Positions 24,004 through 36,850 are shown, counted from the stretch's first letter. The stretch: DNA of 64,000 bases from Protea cynaroides (GCA_028583415.1 CM053272.1:69609439-69673438), one strand, 5' to 3'. Notes: a model not told the origin generated them from the letters alone. Program-made: numbers and translations.

Positions 24004-25251
24004 CTAAACTTTTCCTTGTTGTAGCTGCTTCCTTGGCTTAGGACACTCCCTTGAATAATATCCTACTTGATTACAGTTAAAGCATTTAACTCTAGCATTA
24101 CATTGCTTCTGTTGAGGTTGAGCTGTCGGAGTAGTCTTGGCTGCAGCATTGAAGCCTTGAGTACGGAAGGGTTTAAATGTCTTTGAGTTTCCTCCGTTGT
24201 ATGAGTTTCCATTAGGCCTTTTAATACCTCTGTTTTGAGAAAAATAATTTTTTCTCTGGCTCGATTTCAGTACTCGAGCAATCTGTACAGCTTCATTATA
24301 AATCTTCTTTTCCAGTCCCAATACATGCTCACGGATGCTTCCCCTAAGTCCCATGACGAACCTTCGGGTTTTGGTATTTTTCTCCTGCATGCTAGAGGGA
24401 GCAAAGAAAAATAGTTCTTCATAACGTTGTTGATATGCGTCTACAGTCATCTGTCCCTGATACAGACTCAGAAACTCCTTTTCCATTTGATCTCTGAAAC
24501 TCCTGAGAAAATGCTTCTCGAAGAAAGCTTCTTTATAAATAGCCCAGGTCAGTTGGGCGTGCTTTGTCAACAGATAACTCCGAGTAGATTTCCACCATTG
24601 GTGCGCATCACCTTTCAGCATAAAAGTGGTACATAATACCTTATCTTCTTCATTTATAGTCATCATCATAAAGTTTCTTTCCATCTCATCGATCTACTGA
24701 GTTGGCCTTAACGGATCTGATGGCTTTCTTGTAAATTCCTTCGGCTTCAACTTCAGGAAATGCTCGATCAGTCTGGAGTGATTAAGCTGATACTGTGCAT
24801 ATGCTCCATACGTAGGCGGTTGGTACTGATAATTTCCTTGGTTATACCTGCCTTGTGGTGTTTCAGGGTTTTGCACTTGGCCTTGTATTGCTGGTGTTTA
24901 CGGTGCTTGAAGTACAATGTTGTTACCACCAGGTGCATTACTAGCTTGTCCTACAGGTAGAGATGTTGTGTTTGTAGCTGGGAAAGCAATTCCCATAGCA
25001 GCTTGCATGTTGGTTTGCACTTGCTGTATTTGTTGCATTTGTTGTGCTAAATTCATCACCGCAGTAGCCAAATCTGTAGGTGGTGCAGGTAGGTTGATTG
25101 GGTTGGCTTGGGTGTGCACATTCTGAGGTACAGTATTTTGAGTTCTAATATTTCCTTCATGTCCTTGCTGACCTTCATTGTCATTAGTCTCCATAGGTGG
25201 TGGAGATGGGTTTGCATTTTGTCTCCTTCTACTTACTCTGCGTCCAGCAAT
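24004..25251 (-). pseudogene. Element A gag (capsid and zinc knuckle)
   Basis: The N-terminus begins near 25251 as IAGRRVSRRRQ, where the equivalent B gag begins MAGRTRRGSRR; the A start codon is ATT, so the start is lost. A Gln-rich segment (25194-24898) is followed by the retrotransposon gag core (24004-24684: GDAHQWWKS, FRDQMEKEFLSL, YEELFFFAP, RRFVMGLR) and a CCHC knuckle CFNCNQVGYYSREC at about 24040-24080. Stops lie near 24897 and 24687. A TAG at 24004-24006 sits where B reads Tyr, so gag and protease were originally one frame. Confidence 0.92.
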
Positions 25252-25379
25252 TTAAACTCTTGGTTAAATGGTACTTGGAAAGTTTGTACATGTGAGAGAA
25301 GATATGATGGTAGTATTGGGTTAGTCTCACAATGGAAGGCGAGAGAAAAACAAAACCAATAGACAAAAGTTCAAGCAGA

Positions 25380-25555
25380 ATCAAAATGCAGACAACAGTA
25401 GGTCATGCGGTCGATGGCCTACGGTCGCATGTTGTGCGACCATAGGTGTGACCATCAAATCCCTGGCAACTTACCGAGACCCTATGGTCGATCATATGGT
25501 CGATCCTATGGTCGATGGTTTTGGTCGAATTATGTGACTGTAAGATCCAAAATCA
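25380..25555. promoter_or_regulatory. GGTCGA-type motif array between gag and the antisense gene (A)
   Basis: Within 175 bp there are three TATGGTCGAT units in a row (25488-25525), GCGGTCGATGG, TACGGTCGCAT and GTGCGACCATAG, all variants of GGTCGACC/GGTCGCA. Very similar units occur in the A LTR (U3 about 29890-30020, R about 29200-29400). The interval separates gag (leftward) from the antisense gene (rightward), so it is a candidate shared promoter or binding region. Function is inferred. Confidence 0.5.
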
Positions 25556-25559
25556 GTTT

Positions 25560-26148
25560 TTAAAAACCTGTTTTGAGAGTTTTCCCTCTCATTCTCCTTC
25601 TTCCTCCTACGGTCTCTACTCAACTAGCCACTAGTGAGTTGCTACAGTGTCTACCATACAAAATTGGTATTTTTTTCCTTCGATCTACGACCTATATTCC
25701 GTTCCACAAGGTATGTTCTCTACTCTCTTATTTTTTAAGCTTTCATACCTAGGTTTTTTGCCATTTGTAGGGTTTTCTTCTAATTAATATTTTTCTAACC
25801 GTAAAAATTTAATTTTTATTGGGGGCTTTTGCTATTGGCCACCCAATGGATGAAAGCCCTCAAAAAAATTTGAGTTTCATCTGTTGGTTTGGTAAAAATT
25901 TTGAAATTTCCATTTTTGACCTAAAATTTGGGGGTTTTGCCCAATTGTCAAAATTTTTCAAATTCGACCTACCTAGTTAAAATTTCCGATTGAATATGCA
26001 TTGCAGGATGGTTTGGGACCTATGTAAGTCCTCCTGCCCAATGTTTGGGTGAAAAGTGAGGCTTTTTCCATTTTACATCGTTATGATGGCAAATTTTTTT
26101 TTCAAATTTATCTGACTTGTTTTCTTATTTTCTTCTCTTGCAGTTATC
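25560..26148 (+). other. Leader and intron of the A antisense gene
   Basis: A pyrimidine-rich leader ends at the plant-type donor CACAAG/GTATGT (25711). The intron runs to the acceptor CTCTTGCAG (26143), 433 nt, followed five bases later by ATG at 26149. Element B has the same layout: donor GTAAGT at 42105, acceptor CCTTGCAG at 42541, 437 nt, ATG at 42549. The two introns share diverged patches (for example CCCAATG(G/A)ATGAAAGCCCTC) and a 5' TTTCTAGG-like segment. Splicing itself is inferred. Confidence 0.65.
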
Positions 26149-27414
26149 ATGGTTCGCACTAAGGTTCCTCGAGTTCATGACCTACGATGCTTCAGGTCCA
26201 TTGAAGTAGAGGTGTGATGTCCTTGGTTTGATCGAAAGAAAGTTGAAGGGGGTCGGTGTGTAAACCTAGCCCATTTAGCCCTGTTTGATGTGGAGAGGGC
26301 ATTTGGCGATATGGGCTGGCTTCCAGTGATCCTATACGAGGCTTGTAGTCATCCGGACTTGGTTAAGCAATTCTACTGTCACCTTCAGGTGGAGGGTGAC
26401 CTAGAGGATGTGGAGAGGGGCAGAGAGCTTCGGATCACCAGCTGGGTGAAAGGGGTTCCGATTTCTTTCAACTGCTAGGAGTTGGCTGATCTCTTAGTTA
26501 TCTCCAATGATGGACAGTTGGTTTACTGTGCTCCCAGAGAGCCACAGTTTCTGTCTACACAGATGCGTGTAGAAATAGATAGTCAGATTCTTCGGGATGA
26601 CCACTGGGAGATAAAAGCAGTCAACCTCCATCTAGAGCCACATGTCTACTGTAAGATTATCCAGCATAATCTGATTCCCCAAGGCAGACATTATGAGATG
26701 ATCTCACAGCTGACTCAGTACCTATTGTACTGTATCTGTACTAGGCAGACTGTTTGCCTCCTATACATTATTCTCCAGACTATGCACCTAGCTACATTGC
26801 CTGACTCGAGAGGCAACTTGCCCTATGGGCGGCAGATTTCTACCTTGCTCACTCGTCTACAGGTGGACCTAGTAGATGAGAGGATCCTTGAGGACACCTT
26901 CTCAGCTGACCTTGATTGGGAGGCCATCAGCAGAATGGGCAAGATAGAGATACAGGTCAGTGATGATGAGAGGAATGCTATGAGACGTCTTCTCACTCGG
27001 GTAGCGAAAGCAGATGCAGAGGAGGCAGCAGAGGTAGTAGCAAAGGCACACGAGGGTGGTGATGAGGAGGATGATGATCGGATGTACATGGATGTGGATG
27101 CCATCCCTCCTCCATCGCCACAACATTCTACTGGAGCTAGCCCTTCTAGGGCTTCTCATTCAGCTGGCCCTTCACTCCCACCACCAGATGACATGATGGG
27201 GCTGTTATGTGAGATTAGAGAGGCTCAGCACGTGACTGATTGGAGTGTAGGAGAGCTTCTAGATGCCCAGTGCTTTACAAACCAGCGGGTAGCAGATCTG
27301 ATGGCTAGTTTCCAAGCGACTCAGACTCAGGTGGCCTGGCTCGCGAGAGTATATGCTAAGGACTATGATAGAGATCGTGAGGCACCTCCTCCTCCAGCAC
27401 ATCCAGCTCCATGA
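26149..27414 (+). pseudogene. Antisense ORF (aORF) of element A, putative plant transposon-protein domain
   Basis: A 422-codon frame opposite in sense to gag-pol, between the 5' LTR and gag. It stays in one frame from ATG (26149) to TGA (27412-27414) with only two nonsense codons (TGA at 26215, TAG at 26476) and no frameshift. The N-terminal ~230 residues (RGRELRITSWVKGVPISFN, LADLLVISNDGQLVYCAP, IIQHNLIPQGRHYEMIS, GNLPYGRQISTLL) resemble the plant domain annotated as putative plant transposon protein (Pfam Transposase_32, named from memory). The C-terminus is acidic, then Pro-rich (ending PPPPAHPAP). Element B encodes a homologue. Function unknown. Confidence 0.75.
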
Positions 27415-27510
27415 TTGCCATTTATATCTTTTTCCCTTTTATACTGCAGAGTAACTGTCTGGATTGTGGACTGTACTCTGAATTTGATGTACATTTGTCT
27501 TATTTTTATT

Positions 27511-27646
<136 letters not shown>

Positions 27647-27801
27647 GGTTTCCCCTTTACATATGTGCATTATTCTCTTTTTTAGTTTATGTCTCATACA
27701 ATACAGGTGCTTATGGTGTGTTCTTATTACAGCATTTAAATTTTATCCTAACTCGGTTCATGACTCATGTGGAAGTAGTTAGGTCAATGGGTAAAACATG
27801 A

Positions 27802-27816
27802 GATGCTCTGATACCA
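27802..27816 (-). other. Primer binding site of element A (tRNA-iMet)
   Basis: On the minus strand TGGTATCAGAGCATC follows the LTR end GGTGTGACA by three bases. TGGTATCAGAGC is the usual plant site complementary to initiator methionine tRNA. It fixes the right LTR as the 5' LTR. Confidence 0.92.
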
Positions 27817-28097
27817 AGTTGTCACACCCCAATTCTGGTCTCACCAGAATAGTGTGATGAACCGCCAATAAACCAATGGTTCACCTAGGATCACATATAA
27901 GTCGTACCCACCATATCAAACCAAACACACATTCTACATTAATAATCAGAGGTAATAAACAAATAAGCAGAAGTCTTACAAATAATGAACTGAGAGTCTA
28001 ACAGTGATAAATAAGTATCTAATTCAATTATCTCCAAACCACAAAACATAAAAATAAATAATCAATTACATATCTGATGTTCAAATTATAACTAAAC

Positions 28098-28231
28098 TTA
28101 AGCAAAAACACATTGGTTGCACTCGCATGATGAATCATGTGCATCTTCTTCAGCTTCTACGTCCATCGCAGCAACGTGTCCATACGTCGACGCATTCATA
28201 TATTCTTCAATGGTAGGACCTGCATCATTAA
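28098..28231 (-). other. Conserved LTR exon, A right copy
   Basis: After TTTTTAG (plus 28232-28238) the minus-strand frame reads NDAGPTIEEYMNASTYGHV, then an acidic stretch with AEEDAHDSSCECNQCVFA and a stop. With the donor at 29064-29069 the intron is 838 nt, the same length as in the left LTR. The frame continues open upstream in this copy, so a simple unspliced ORF of 73 codons is the alternative reading. Confidence 0.6.
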
Positions 28232-29796
28232 CTAAAAATATTCGACGTCGAAAGGGTGAGCACACATCATGGCTCAGTGAGCAAACAAAACAATGCAACA
28301 AACATATGCATGCATTCAATTCATATCTTTGGTCTGCTTTATAAGTTTACAATGTGCTATAGAAAGGTTTGGTGGCCGTCGCACCTCTATACACGAGTGT
28401 GTGAATTCGCCCAATGGATCAAACACCATTTCCGTCCCACATGCACCCACCATGGAATAGAGATAGAGCTAAAGTGTCCGGATCAAACACCGTCAACACT
28501 TCCCCTGATGCCCTACCCATACCAACACGTAAGCTCCTATTGGCGAGGACTTGCAAACTAGACTCGCAACTAACCAATCCTAATGCCAAACAGTATATCC
28601 AAGGCTTCACCCTAGGATCTCTCAATACGTCCATAGAGATAGAGCTAAGGCCCCCGGCAGAGTCAGAGACCACACAGTCCGAGACCACCTCCCCTGATGC
28701 CCTACGACGTAATAGTTCTGCTAAGGTAATGGCGATACGACAATGTTAGTGGACAAGACTTGAGTAGAGATAGAGCTAGAGTCTGGTGATGAGGTCGAAG
28801 ACCACCATGCCACGTCCTCCCCCTGATGCTCTACTCGCATCCATCACACCAACCACACATATACATTCACATGTCTATTCCTAGCATCATCATCATCATC
28901 GTGTTATAAGTGAACATAAATAAATATGCATGAACAGTAATAGCAAGAATATTGGATGACATGTAAGATGCACATTACAAGCATACACGCATAGAATCAA
29001 TCATGGCATTGGACTCAATAAAAATATACAGTTGTTATTAACCAATTAATTTAGGTCTTGTTCCCTCACCTGTTAGCAATACTCGACGTCCTTCTTTCCG
29101 AGCCTTGAAATTCTCTTTGAATTGATTTAACCACCTAAAAGTTATATGAATTTAAGTTAGGATTCATATGTGACATGTTACAGTAGTTGAAAATCAAAAC
29201 AGAGCACTGATAGGTGTCTGGTTGTTCCTATGGTCTCATGCTGTATCGACCTTACTGTCTACGATCGATACCCAATGATCGCATATGGTACGACCGTAGC
29301 TGCGATCATATGATTTCTGAAATCTTCCCGAATGCCTATGGTCGATCCTCTGGTTATACTATCATGCTATGGTCGACCGTAGCTACGACCTTGAGATTTC
29401 TGATCACAGTCTACATGAAATTCGAGTTCTTCCTTGGTCAATTCTTCTGTTCTTCAATGGGGTTTATTCTAAGGTCATCCTATGGCCATCATTAGTAATT
29501 TTTTATCAACCTTAATCATCAAATTCAGCTCCTCATGGTTCTCCTTGAGATTTTCTCAAGGAAATCACATAGATCATAATAGGTTGATATTGCATATCTT
29601 CCATAAAAGTCTTATTCCTTAGAGTTTACATCTCGAGAGATTCGTTTCATACCTTTGCCTGTGATAGAGAGTCAATATCTTCTAAGCAAATTCTTCTCCT
29701 TAGCTTTTTCTTCTTCTACTTCTCTTCCTTCTCTTCCTTCTCTTTCTCTAGGGTTTACTAATGTTCTAAAAGAGTGAAAAAGTGCTGAGGGACTTC

Positions 29797-29807
29797 CTTT
29801 ATATGGA
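29797..29807 (-). promoter_or_regulatory. TATA box of the A LTR
   Basis: Minus-strand CCATATAAAGG is followed about 50 bp later by TAAACCCTAGAGAAAGAG, a plant-leader-like sequence. Related blocks sit at about 1003-1013 (TCCTTTATATAG) and 15166-15176. Transcription leftward from about 29770 is inferred. Confidence 0.65.
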
Positions 29808-30164
29808 GGAAAACTCTCCATATAGAGTCCTTTTTCAATTAGGAAAGCATCCCTTAGTTTAGGAAAGTTTCCAAAACTTGGAGTCTGATCTGGGTTCTCA
29901 CGATCGATCATACGGTCACATAAATCGTCGACCGTAGGGTCAAAATCATCGTGGGGTTCTAAATTTGAGATTTTTGGTTCCCTTCCTTATGGTCGACCAT
30001 ACCTACCCAGGCATGCGACCTTAGGTATGTTTTTAGTGTTTTTAACTATATTCTCATACCTGGTTTGTGATCTATCTTCACACGCTCGGTCTACTTCGTC
30101 CAAGAATGATGGGAAGACCTGGCACGACATGATTAAACCAAGTTAGGGGAGTGTGGGTCTTACA

Positions 30165-31361
30165 CTAACCATACAAAAACACATACATATCCTTATCATC
30201 ACTATAACAAGAACAATATAATATGCATGAACAATAAATAACAGATATTGGATGACATGTTATATACACAACCAAGTAGAACAACAACAAACAAGGTAGT
30301 TTGTTATTAATCAATTAGTTTGGGGTCTTGTCCCTCACCTGTTGAGTGATATTGACTCTTCTCAAAACCTTTGAAAGTAGCTTTTTTTTATTACAAGTCA
30401 TAAAATATTATTAGGATTCAATTAGGGTTTCATTTTGGTAATTTTTCACTGATTAGACTCATTGTCTGGACTGGAAAATAGTCATTCTAGACATTGTCCA
30501 GTCACATGTCTAGTGTAACATATTGTTTGATCAGACATCATACCGAACAACCCTAAGACACTTCCCGAGAGTGCCTGGACCTATGACCAGTCTAGCTCTA
30601 GGTGCGACCGATTATAGAGATCGGGCAACTTATAGGTTATTCTCCTATTTGTGTTACTCCTAGAGTTGGTCCTTCGACTCTTTTTAGGGTTCATCTTACA
30701 TTGTTCTAGGGTCGTGAACAGTTTAGGGTTTTCATTTTAACCCTAGTTCTACGCCACCTTGTCACTAGACCCGTGTGGTCATTTGACAATATGTTTTATA
30801 CAGTCGTGAAACTATCTAACAGTTTCTGATGGCTGTGAGTCCAACCTCACACACATCCTATCCTTCTTATAGTGATGAGAGGACTTACCATTGGATTCTC
30901 GATGATGTTTACTGGAAACTGACTGTGGGTGCAAGTCTTCTCTTTCTTCCTTCTCTTTCACAGCATTCTTCTCCTCCTAAGCCTTCTCTCTCAGAGCTCC
31001 TCTCAATTCTAGGGTTTGTAACTGAATTAAAGTGAGAGAGATGGGTATAATGAGGTTTATATAAGGATATAAGTCTCCTATTGTGGATCCACTCCGTTTA
31101 GGAGAGTGGTTTACTCCAACTAAGAAAGTTTCCAAATTCACAAACTATATTTTATGCTTGTCCGGCCACGTGTCTGGTCACACAATATGCAAACCGGACA
31201 ACCTCAACCATTCTAACCGGACAAGGTCAAAGTTGTCATGTAACATACCTTAAATGCTTGGTATGTCATCCGACCATCTCTTCCAAGCCTGTTATGATGG
31301 GATGACCTGTCACGACACATTGACCCATGTTAGACCGGGTTAGTGGAGTGTGGGTCTTACA
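30165..31361 (-). repeat. 3' LTR of element B, right part
   Basis: It continues the B LTR after element A (CTAACCATACAAAAACACA, compare 45045 onwards) and ends GGTCTTACA at 31361. It contains the donor ACAG/GTGAGG (30333-30338), CCGGAC-type motifs (30470-30600 and 31150-31220) and the TATA-like TTATATAAACC on the minus strand near 31055-31066. Confidence 0.87.
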
Positions 31362-33000
31362 ATCCCCCTAAAAAGAAATTTTGTCCTCAAAATTTGAACA
31401 TACCTTTCAAGTCAAATAGTAAGGGTATTGTTTCCGCATCGCGGCTTCTTCTTCCCACATGACCTCTTCCATGTCTTGATTTCTCTAGGTTACTTTGACA
31501 TAGAAGATATCTCGATTTTGGAGTTTATGTACCTTCTAACTTGTGATCTTGGCTGGCACAACTTCAAACGTCAGTTCCTCCATCAGGTCTGGAGGATCTA
31601 TAGTCAATATATGGGATGGATCTCTGATGTACTTCTTCAATAGGGAAATGTGGAATACATCATGCATGCTTGACATCGATGGTGGCAATGTGAGCTGGTA
31701 TGCCACTTTGTAGCATCTTGCTAAGATTTCATAGGGTTCTACATATCTAGAGCATAACTTTCCTTTCTTACCAAACTATTTCAAGCCTCTCATAGGTGAT
31801 ATCTTTAGGAATACCTTGTCACCTATAACAAACTTAAGGTCTTGGCGTCTATTGTCTGCATAATTTTTCTGTCGATCTTGAGCAGTCTTCACTCTCTTTA
31901 ATCTTATCTACCACTTGAGAAGTTTCCTCAATGAATTTTGGCCCCATAACTCCTCGTTCACCAACCTCCTTCCAGAATAAAGGGGTCTAACATTTCTTAC
32001 CGTACAATGCCTTATAAGGTGACATCTATATGGTAGCTTGATAGCTGTTGTTGTAAGCAAACTTAATCAGTGGTAGCTTTTCATCCCAAGCTCCCTTGAA
32101 ATCAATGGCATAGGCTCAGAGCATATCTTTTAAGATTTCAATAGTCCTCTCTAACTAACCATCAGTCTAAGGATGAAAGGCTATGCTAAACTTCAATTTC
32201 ATTCCCATAGCTGTCTGTAGTCCTTGCCAAAACTTAAAAGTAAAGCGAGGATCTTGATCTGACACTATGCTCTTAGGTACACCATGAGTCTGACAATATT
32301 GTCCACATACAATTTGGCCAGTCTCTCCAAAGTATATTAGGTCTTATCGCAATGAAACGAGCCATCTTTGTAAGGCGATCTACGATCACCCAAACTTCAT
32401 CAACTGATCTGGGAGTCAATGGTAATCTAGTGACGAAGTCCCTAGTTATGCAATCCCATTTTCATGCTGGTTCAGGCAATGGTTGTAGTAAACCCGTTGG
32501 TCACTGTCTTTCGGCCTTCACTTGCTGGTAATTTAAACACTAAACACGTGTCTAGCCATGTCTGTTTTCATTTCTCTCCACCAGTACAATCTCTTCAGAT
32601 CATGGTGCATCTTGGTACTTCTTGGATGTATTGAATAAGGATTAGAATGGGCTTCTCTCATTATTCTGTCTTTGAGGTCATTATTCTGTCTCTGAGGTCC
32701 GAATCTTCACTTTCAGGTATACATAACCTGCCTCCATATCTAAGTACCTTCTCTACATCCAAGGTAAAGTTAAGGTTTGGTTTACCTTTCTCCAAGTCCT
32801 CTTGCACTGTCCTTAGGTACGGGTCTTGTAGAATTGTTGCTTTCACCTCGTCCATCAGATCTGGTAGGATCTTCAATGCAGGGAACATAAGTGAAAACTT
32901 ATGAATTAACCTTTGCTCTATTGAGTCATCTAGAGATTCCAGTATGTGTTTTACTGTTCTTGTGAAAAGTCGATGCCACATAACACAGAGTGACATTCGT
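31362..33000 (-). pseudogene. Element B integrase
   Basis: A polypurine tract (complement of ATCCCCCTAAAAAG) at 31362 borders a heavily mutated integrase. The chromodomain-like C-terminus lies at 31380-31700 and the core at about 31750-32480 (fragments matching A, such as the VHDVFHI-type motif and YNNSYQ). The N-terminal zinc region is at 32500-32996, where VLRYGGRLCIPESEDSDLRD and DLMDEVKATILQDPYLR match the A element. Frameshifts and stops are frequent, more so than in A, consistent with B being older. Confidence 0.85.
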
Positions 33001-33985
33001 ACTAGGTCCTCCTTCTGGCTTCAGTATTCATTTTCGGCTCAATGCTTTTGCTACTACATTGGCCTTGCCTGGATGATACTGAATGTTGCAATCATAGTCC
33101 TTCAGCTATTCTAACTACCTTTTTTGTATCATATTCAACTACTTCTGAGTAAAGAGATAGGTGAGGCTCTTATGGTCTGACTTGATCTAAAATTTCTCAC
33201 CATACAAGTAATGTCTTTAAGTCTTAATTGCATGAATCACCGTCGCTAACTCCAAGTTACGTGTAGGGTAATTCTTCTCGTACTCCTTCAGTTGCCTAGA
33301 GGCATAGGCAATCACTTGTTGACCTTGCATCCGAACACATCCCAAATCCAATCCGGAGGCATCTGTGTATAGGGTAAATGGTTTACTTGGTGTGAAAATG
33401 GACAAGATGGGAGCCGATATCAACTTCGACTTCAGAGTTTGAAAATGCTCTTCACACTTGTCGATCCATATGAACTTCTCCCCTTTTTGGTTAACTTGGT
33501 AAGAGGTACTGCAATCCTTGAGTAGTCCTCTGCAAATCATCTGTAGTAGCCAGCTAAACCCAAAAAACTTCTTATCTCTGCAACGTTCTTAGGTGCTTCC
33601 CATCCTGCAATTGCTTCAATCTTGTTGGGATCCGCTTTTATTCCTTCTAACGACACCACGTGGCCTAAGAAGGTCACTTTGTTCAACCAGAACTCACACT
33701 TCTTGAACTTAGAGTAAAGCTTCCCTTCTTAGCCGTTGTAAGGCTGCTTTAAGATGTGTTGCATGAGTCTCATTTGTCATTGGAGTAAACCAAAATATCA
33801 TCTATGAAGACTATGATCGAGGTATCCAACATGTTGTAAAACACTCGATTCATAAGGTCCAAAAATGATGTGGGGGCATTGGTCAATCCAAACTACATAA
33901 CCAGGAATTCATAATGTCTATACTTGGTTCTAAATGCTATCTTAGGGATGTTACCATCCTTGATCTTCAACTGATGATAACCTGA
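33001..33985 (-). pseudogene. Element B RNase H and RT C-terminal half
   Basis: On the minus strand: RNase H (33217-33540; FTLYTDASGLDLG, VIAYASRQLKEYEKNYP) and the RT palm and thumb (33560-33985) with an intact VFIDDILVYS near 33790-33820 and LNKVTFLGHVV-like text near 33670. The RT stops at YHQ, where G2 is inserted; it resumes at 39161. Stops and small indels are spread throughout. Confidence 0.87.
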
Positions 33986-34869
33986 TGTGAGGACAATGAG
34001 AAATGATGATCCTCCTTGGGATAAAATACATGTAACAATGAAGATCACTGTTCTATTAGAGTCGCCACCTAGATTAAGGTCTAGGACCTTTAAAATATGT
34101 AGCTTCACCCTAAGGTAAGACTTCTATTGACTCATAACCCAATGTATCAGTTCTTTGGTCTGTAAGAGATCAGGTAAGTATTCAATGTATGGTTATGGGA
34201 AGCTGTTAGGCACCCAAACCGCCTGATCAATATCAACCTCCTAAACTTTCCTTAAACTCTAATTTTGACTGTGCTTGGTCAACTGGATGACTAGGGTTGA
34301 ATGGGGATGTCCTAAACCAAGTTGCTAAGTTATTCTAACCTAGGTTCAGCCAATCATGTTTTAAAGCAAATAAACAAGCAATGAGTACAGTACTATACAA
34401 TGAACCGGACCAAAGATGGTTCGATCTTGGACTGAATCTGAGACGTATAAGACATCTCAAACTGCCTACGTATTCTAATCCTGGAAATCAAGTCCAAAAA
34501 CATAGTTCAAAAGGGGTTTTGTGATTAAAGATTATGGAAGTGGTTTATGCATGTGCTTCAATTAGATTCTTTGTTCAAGTTGAAGTTTATGCTGGATGGA
34601 TGGTTGATGGGTGGCTTTGTACCATATTTGGGACTCCCAAATTACCTACGTATTCTAGGGTGTGCCCTAGAAATCAGGTACGACGTAGTTCGAAAGATTG
34701 TAAGAGTCAGATTTGGAATGTGTACAAAATTCTTACCATTTTTGTCAATAGGATCTAGGGATGAGACCTAAATTTCTATCATTCAGATTTGGGATGTGTA
34801 CCAAATTCTTTCCATTTTTGTCAATAGGATCTAGGGATGAGACCTAAACTCCTACCATTTGTTGTTGTG

Positions 34870-35250
34870 CTTTCTATTTAGGTTTTTAGGGTTTCCTATC
34901 CCTTTTCATTGTGATTTTTATTTTTAGGATTTTCTACCCTTTATCTCTATCTTTTCAATTCTAGGGTTTATTTTTCCCTAATTGTTCTCTCTATTTATCT
35001 TTCCATATCTGTTCTTTCTATTCTAAGGTTTCACTTTCCATATCTGTTCTTTCTATTCTAGGGTTTCACTTTCCATATCTATTCTTTTCATTCTAGGGTT
35101 TATCTTGCCCTAATTGTTCTTTCTATTTTTAGGGTTTATCTTGCCCTAATTGTTCAATCTTCTGTTTAAGGGTTTATCTTGCCCTAATTATTCTTTCCAT
35201 TTTTAGGGTTTCCTACCCTAATTGTTCTTTCCATTTTTATTTCTTTCAAA
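34870..35250. repeat. Degenerate ~40-bp repeats in G2
   Basis: Units such as AGGGTTTATCTTGCCCTAAT followed by TGTTCTTTC and TAGGGTTTCACTTTCCATATC are repeated about eight times with variation. From 35250 to 36180 follows A-rich sequence with dispersed AAATATAGCA(A/G)TGATCATCC-like text and no gene. Confidence 0.75.
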
Positions 35251-36180
35251 AATCAAATATGATAGGTGAAAGTATTCCAACTATAGCAGTGATAGCATTT
35301 CAAATATATCAAAGTGTGCATCCAATATGACATGTGCAAGCATTCTAAATATAATAATCAGAGTGTGCATCCAATATGACATGTGAAAGTCAAGCAAAGC
35401 ATGTGAGAATCAAGCAAAGCATGTAAAAATCAAGCAAAACATGTGAAAATCAATATAGCAAGTGACAGTACGCATCCAAACATAGTAATGATCATGTGAA
35501 TAATCCAAACATGACAAGTGAGCAATCCAAATATAGCAGTGATCATCCAAACATGGTAATAAAAATTCAACATAGCAATGTGCTATTCTAAAAAAATATG
35601 CATGTCAAAGATAAATAAGAAAATAATGTACATGTAAAAATAACGATAATATTATATTTCTTCATGGAAAAATAAACATAAATAACATACACACAAAAAT
35701 AAATATAAATAATATACATATAAAAATAATATAATATACACACAAAGTAAAAATAATGATGAAGATAAATATAAAAACAATATACATGTGATAGTAAAAA
35801 TAATGTTCAAATAAAAAAACAACATACATGTAATAATAAATAATATACAAAAAAAACATAATATTAAGACATGGAAAAAATAAATAAATAAAATATACAT
35901 GCATGTCACTACACATGTAATAATAAGGTATAATGTACATGAAAAATAAATAATAACAAAGAGCTAATACATAATATTCATACAACCGAACTATGATATA
36001 ACAAAGACCAAGTTAAAAGAAAACTACCTAATATATAAACGAATTAAGATATCAAAGAGACAAAAGAATAAATAAATATTCTAATAGAAAATATGTACAA
36101 CCACAATAGACTGTCAAGAGAAACAAACAAAAAAAAAAAATAAAATAATAATAAAAAGAACCTAAACTAAGACCAATTCA

Positions 36181-36850
36181 TCACCACCACAGTTTCAGAA
36201 ATAATGGACAGATGGGATAGGGTAATGGTAAGGTGGTGCATGTAGAATGAAAACCAAGTGTTAATGGGGCAGAATTGAGGTATGTATTGGGTAATGTTGT
36301 ATGTGACAAATCATGGGAGTAACTAAGTGGCTTAGTGATGGATAGGTGGCTAAGGGACTGGTTTATGGCCCTATGGTGGTGGAGCATGGATAAGACAAGT
36401 GTTAGGGAAGAAGATGAGTTGATGGATGAGGGTGGTGAAGTCGGCCATTGGAGTTTTAAGGGTAAGTGCATGGTGGCTGATGGCAACTTTGTTGGTAGGT
36501 AGATGAGGGAGTTGCTGGCCCTGAGATGAGGATTTGATGATGAAGATGTGGTAATCAGTTCATGTGACAAGTGGGTTTGATAAGTTGTGGCAGCAGGTGA
36601 GGGAGTAATGGTTGATGTGGCTCAATGGTTTGGCAGTAGATGGTCGACGACTGGGTGAACAGAGGTGCTTGAAATGTTATGATGGCTGTGATGGAGTCGG
36701 TAGGGACGAATTGCAAGTCTTGGTCGTGTTCTGGAGTAAGAATTAATGAAGATTGTTAATGGTTGAGGATTGAAGTAGAGTAGTGCGATGATAGGTAGGA
36801 CAGATCATATGCTTATAATCGTGATCTGCAAGGGATAGTAGGTAAAGGTC
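36181..36850. other. G2 stretch without a supported gene
   Basis: The minus-strand open frame of 129 codons at 36181-36570 is Ser/Leu/Pro-rich with no recognised domain. The region is GT/GA-rich with many TGATGG-like words. I see no promoter or repeat unit worth naming. Confidence 0.4.

Larger units (their letters stand above)
27820..30164 (-). repeat. 5' LTR of element A
   Basis: On the minus strand it runs TGTAAGACC...GGGGTGTGACA, 2345 bp, nearly the same as 13193-15539. The order on the minus strand is U3 with motif array (30150-29850), TATA, a CTAGAG-containing leader, a second motif array (29400-29200), donor AACAG/GTGAGG (29069-29064), intron, acceptor (28233-28232) and short exon to 28098. 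No other gene is seen in it. Confidence 0.93.

Noticed and set aside
27802..27816. Match to initiator tRNA-Met, considered as a tRNA gene fragment
   Set aside because: Only the 3' 12-15 bases match and they directly flank an LTR, as for a primer binding site.
28414..28749. 111-codon plus frame in the A LTR, with a partial counterpart at 13787-14008
   Set aside because: It has a counterpart only because the LTRs are duplicates; no similarity to the B, C or D LTRs in this frame and no plausible promoter.
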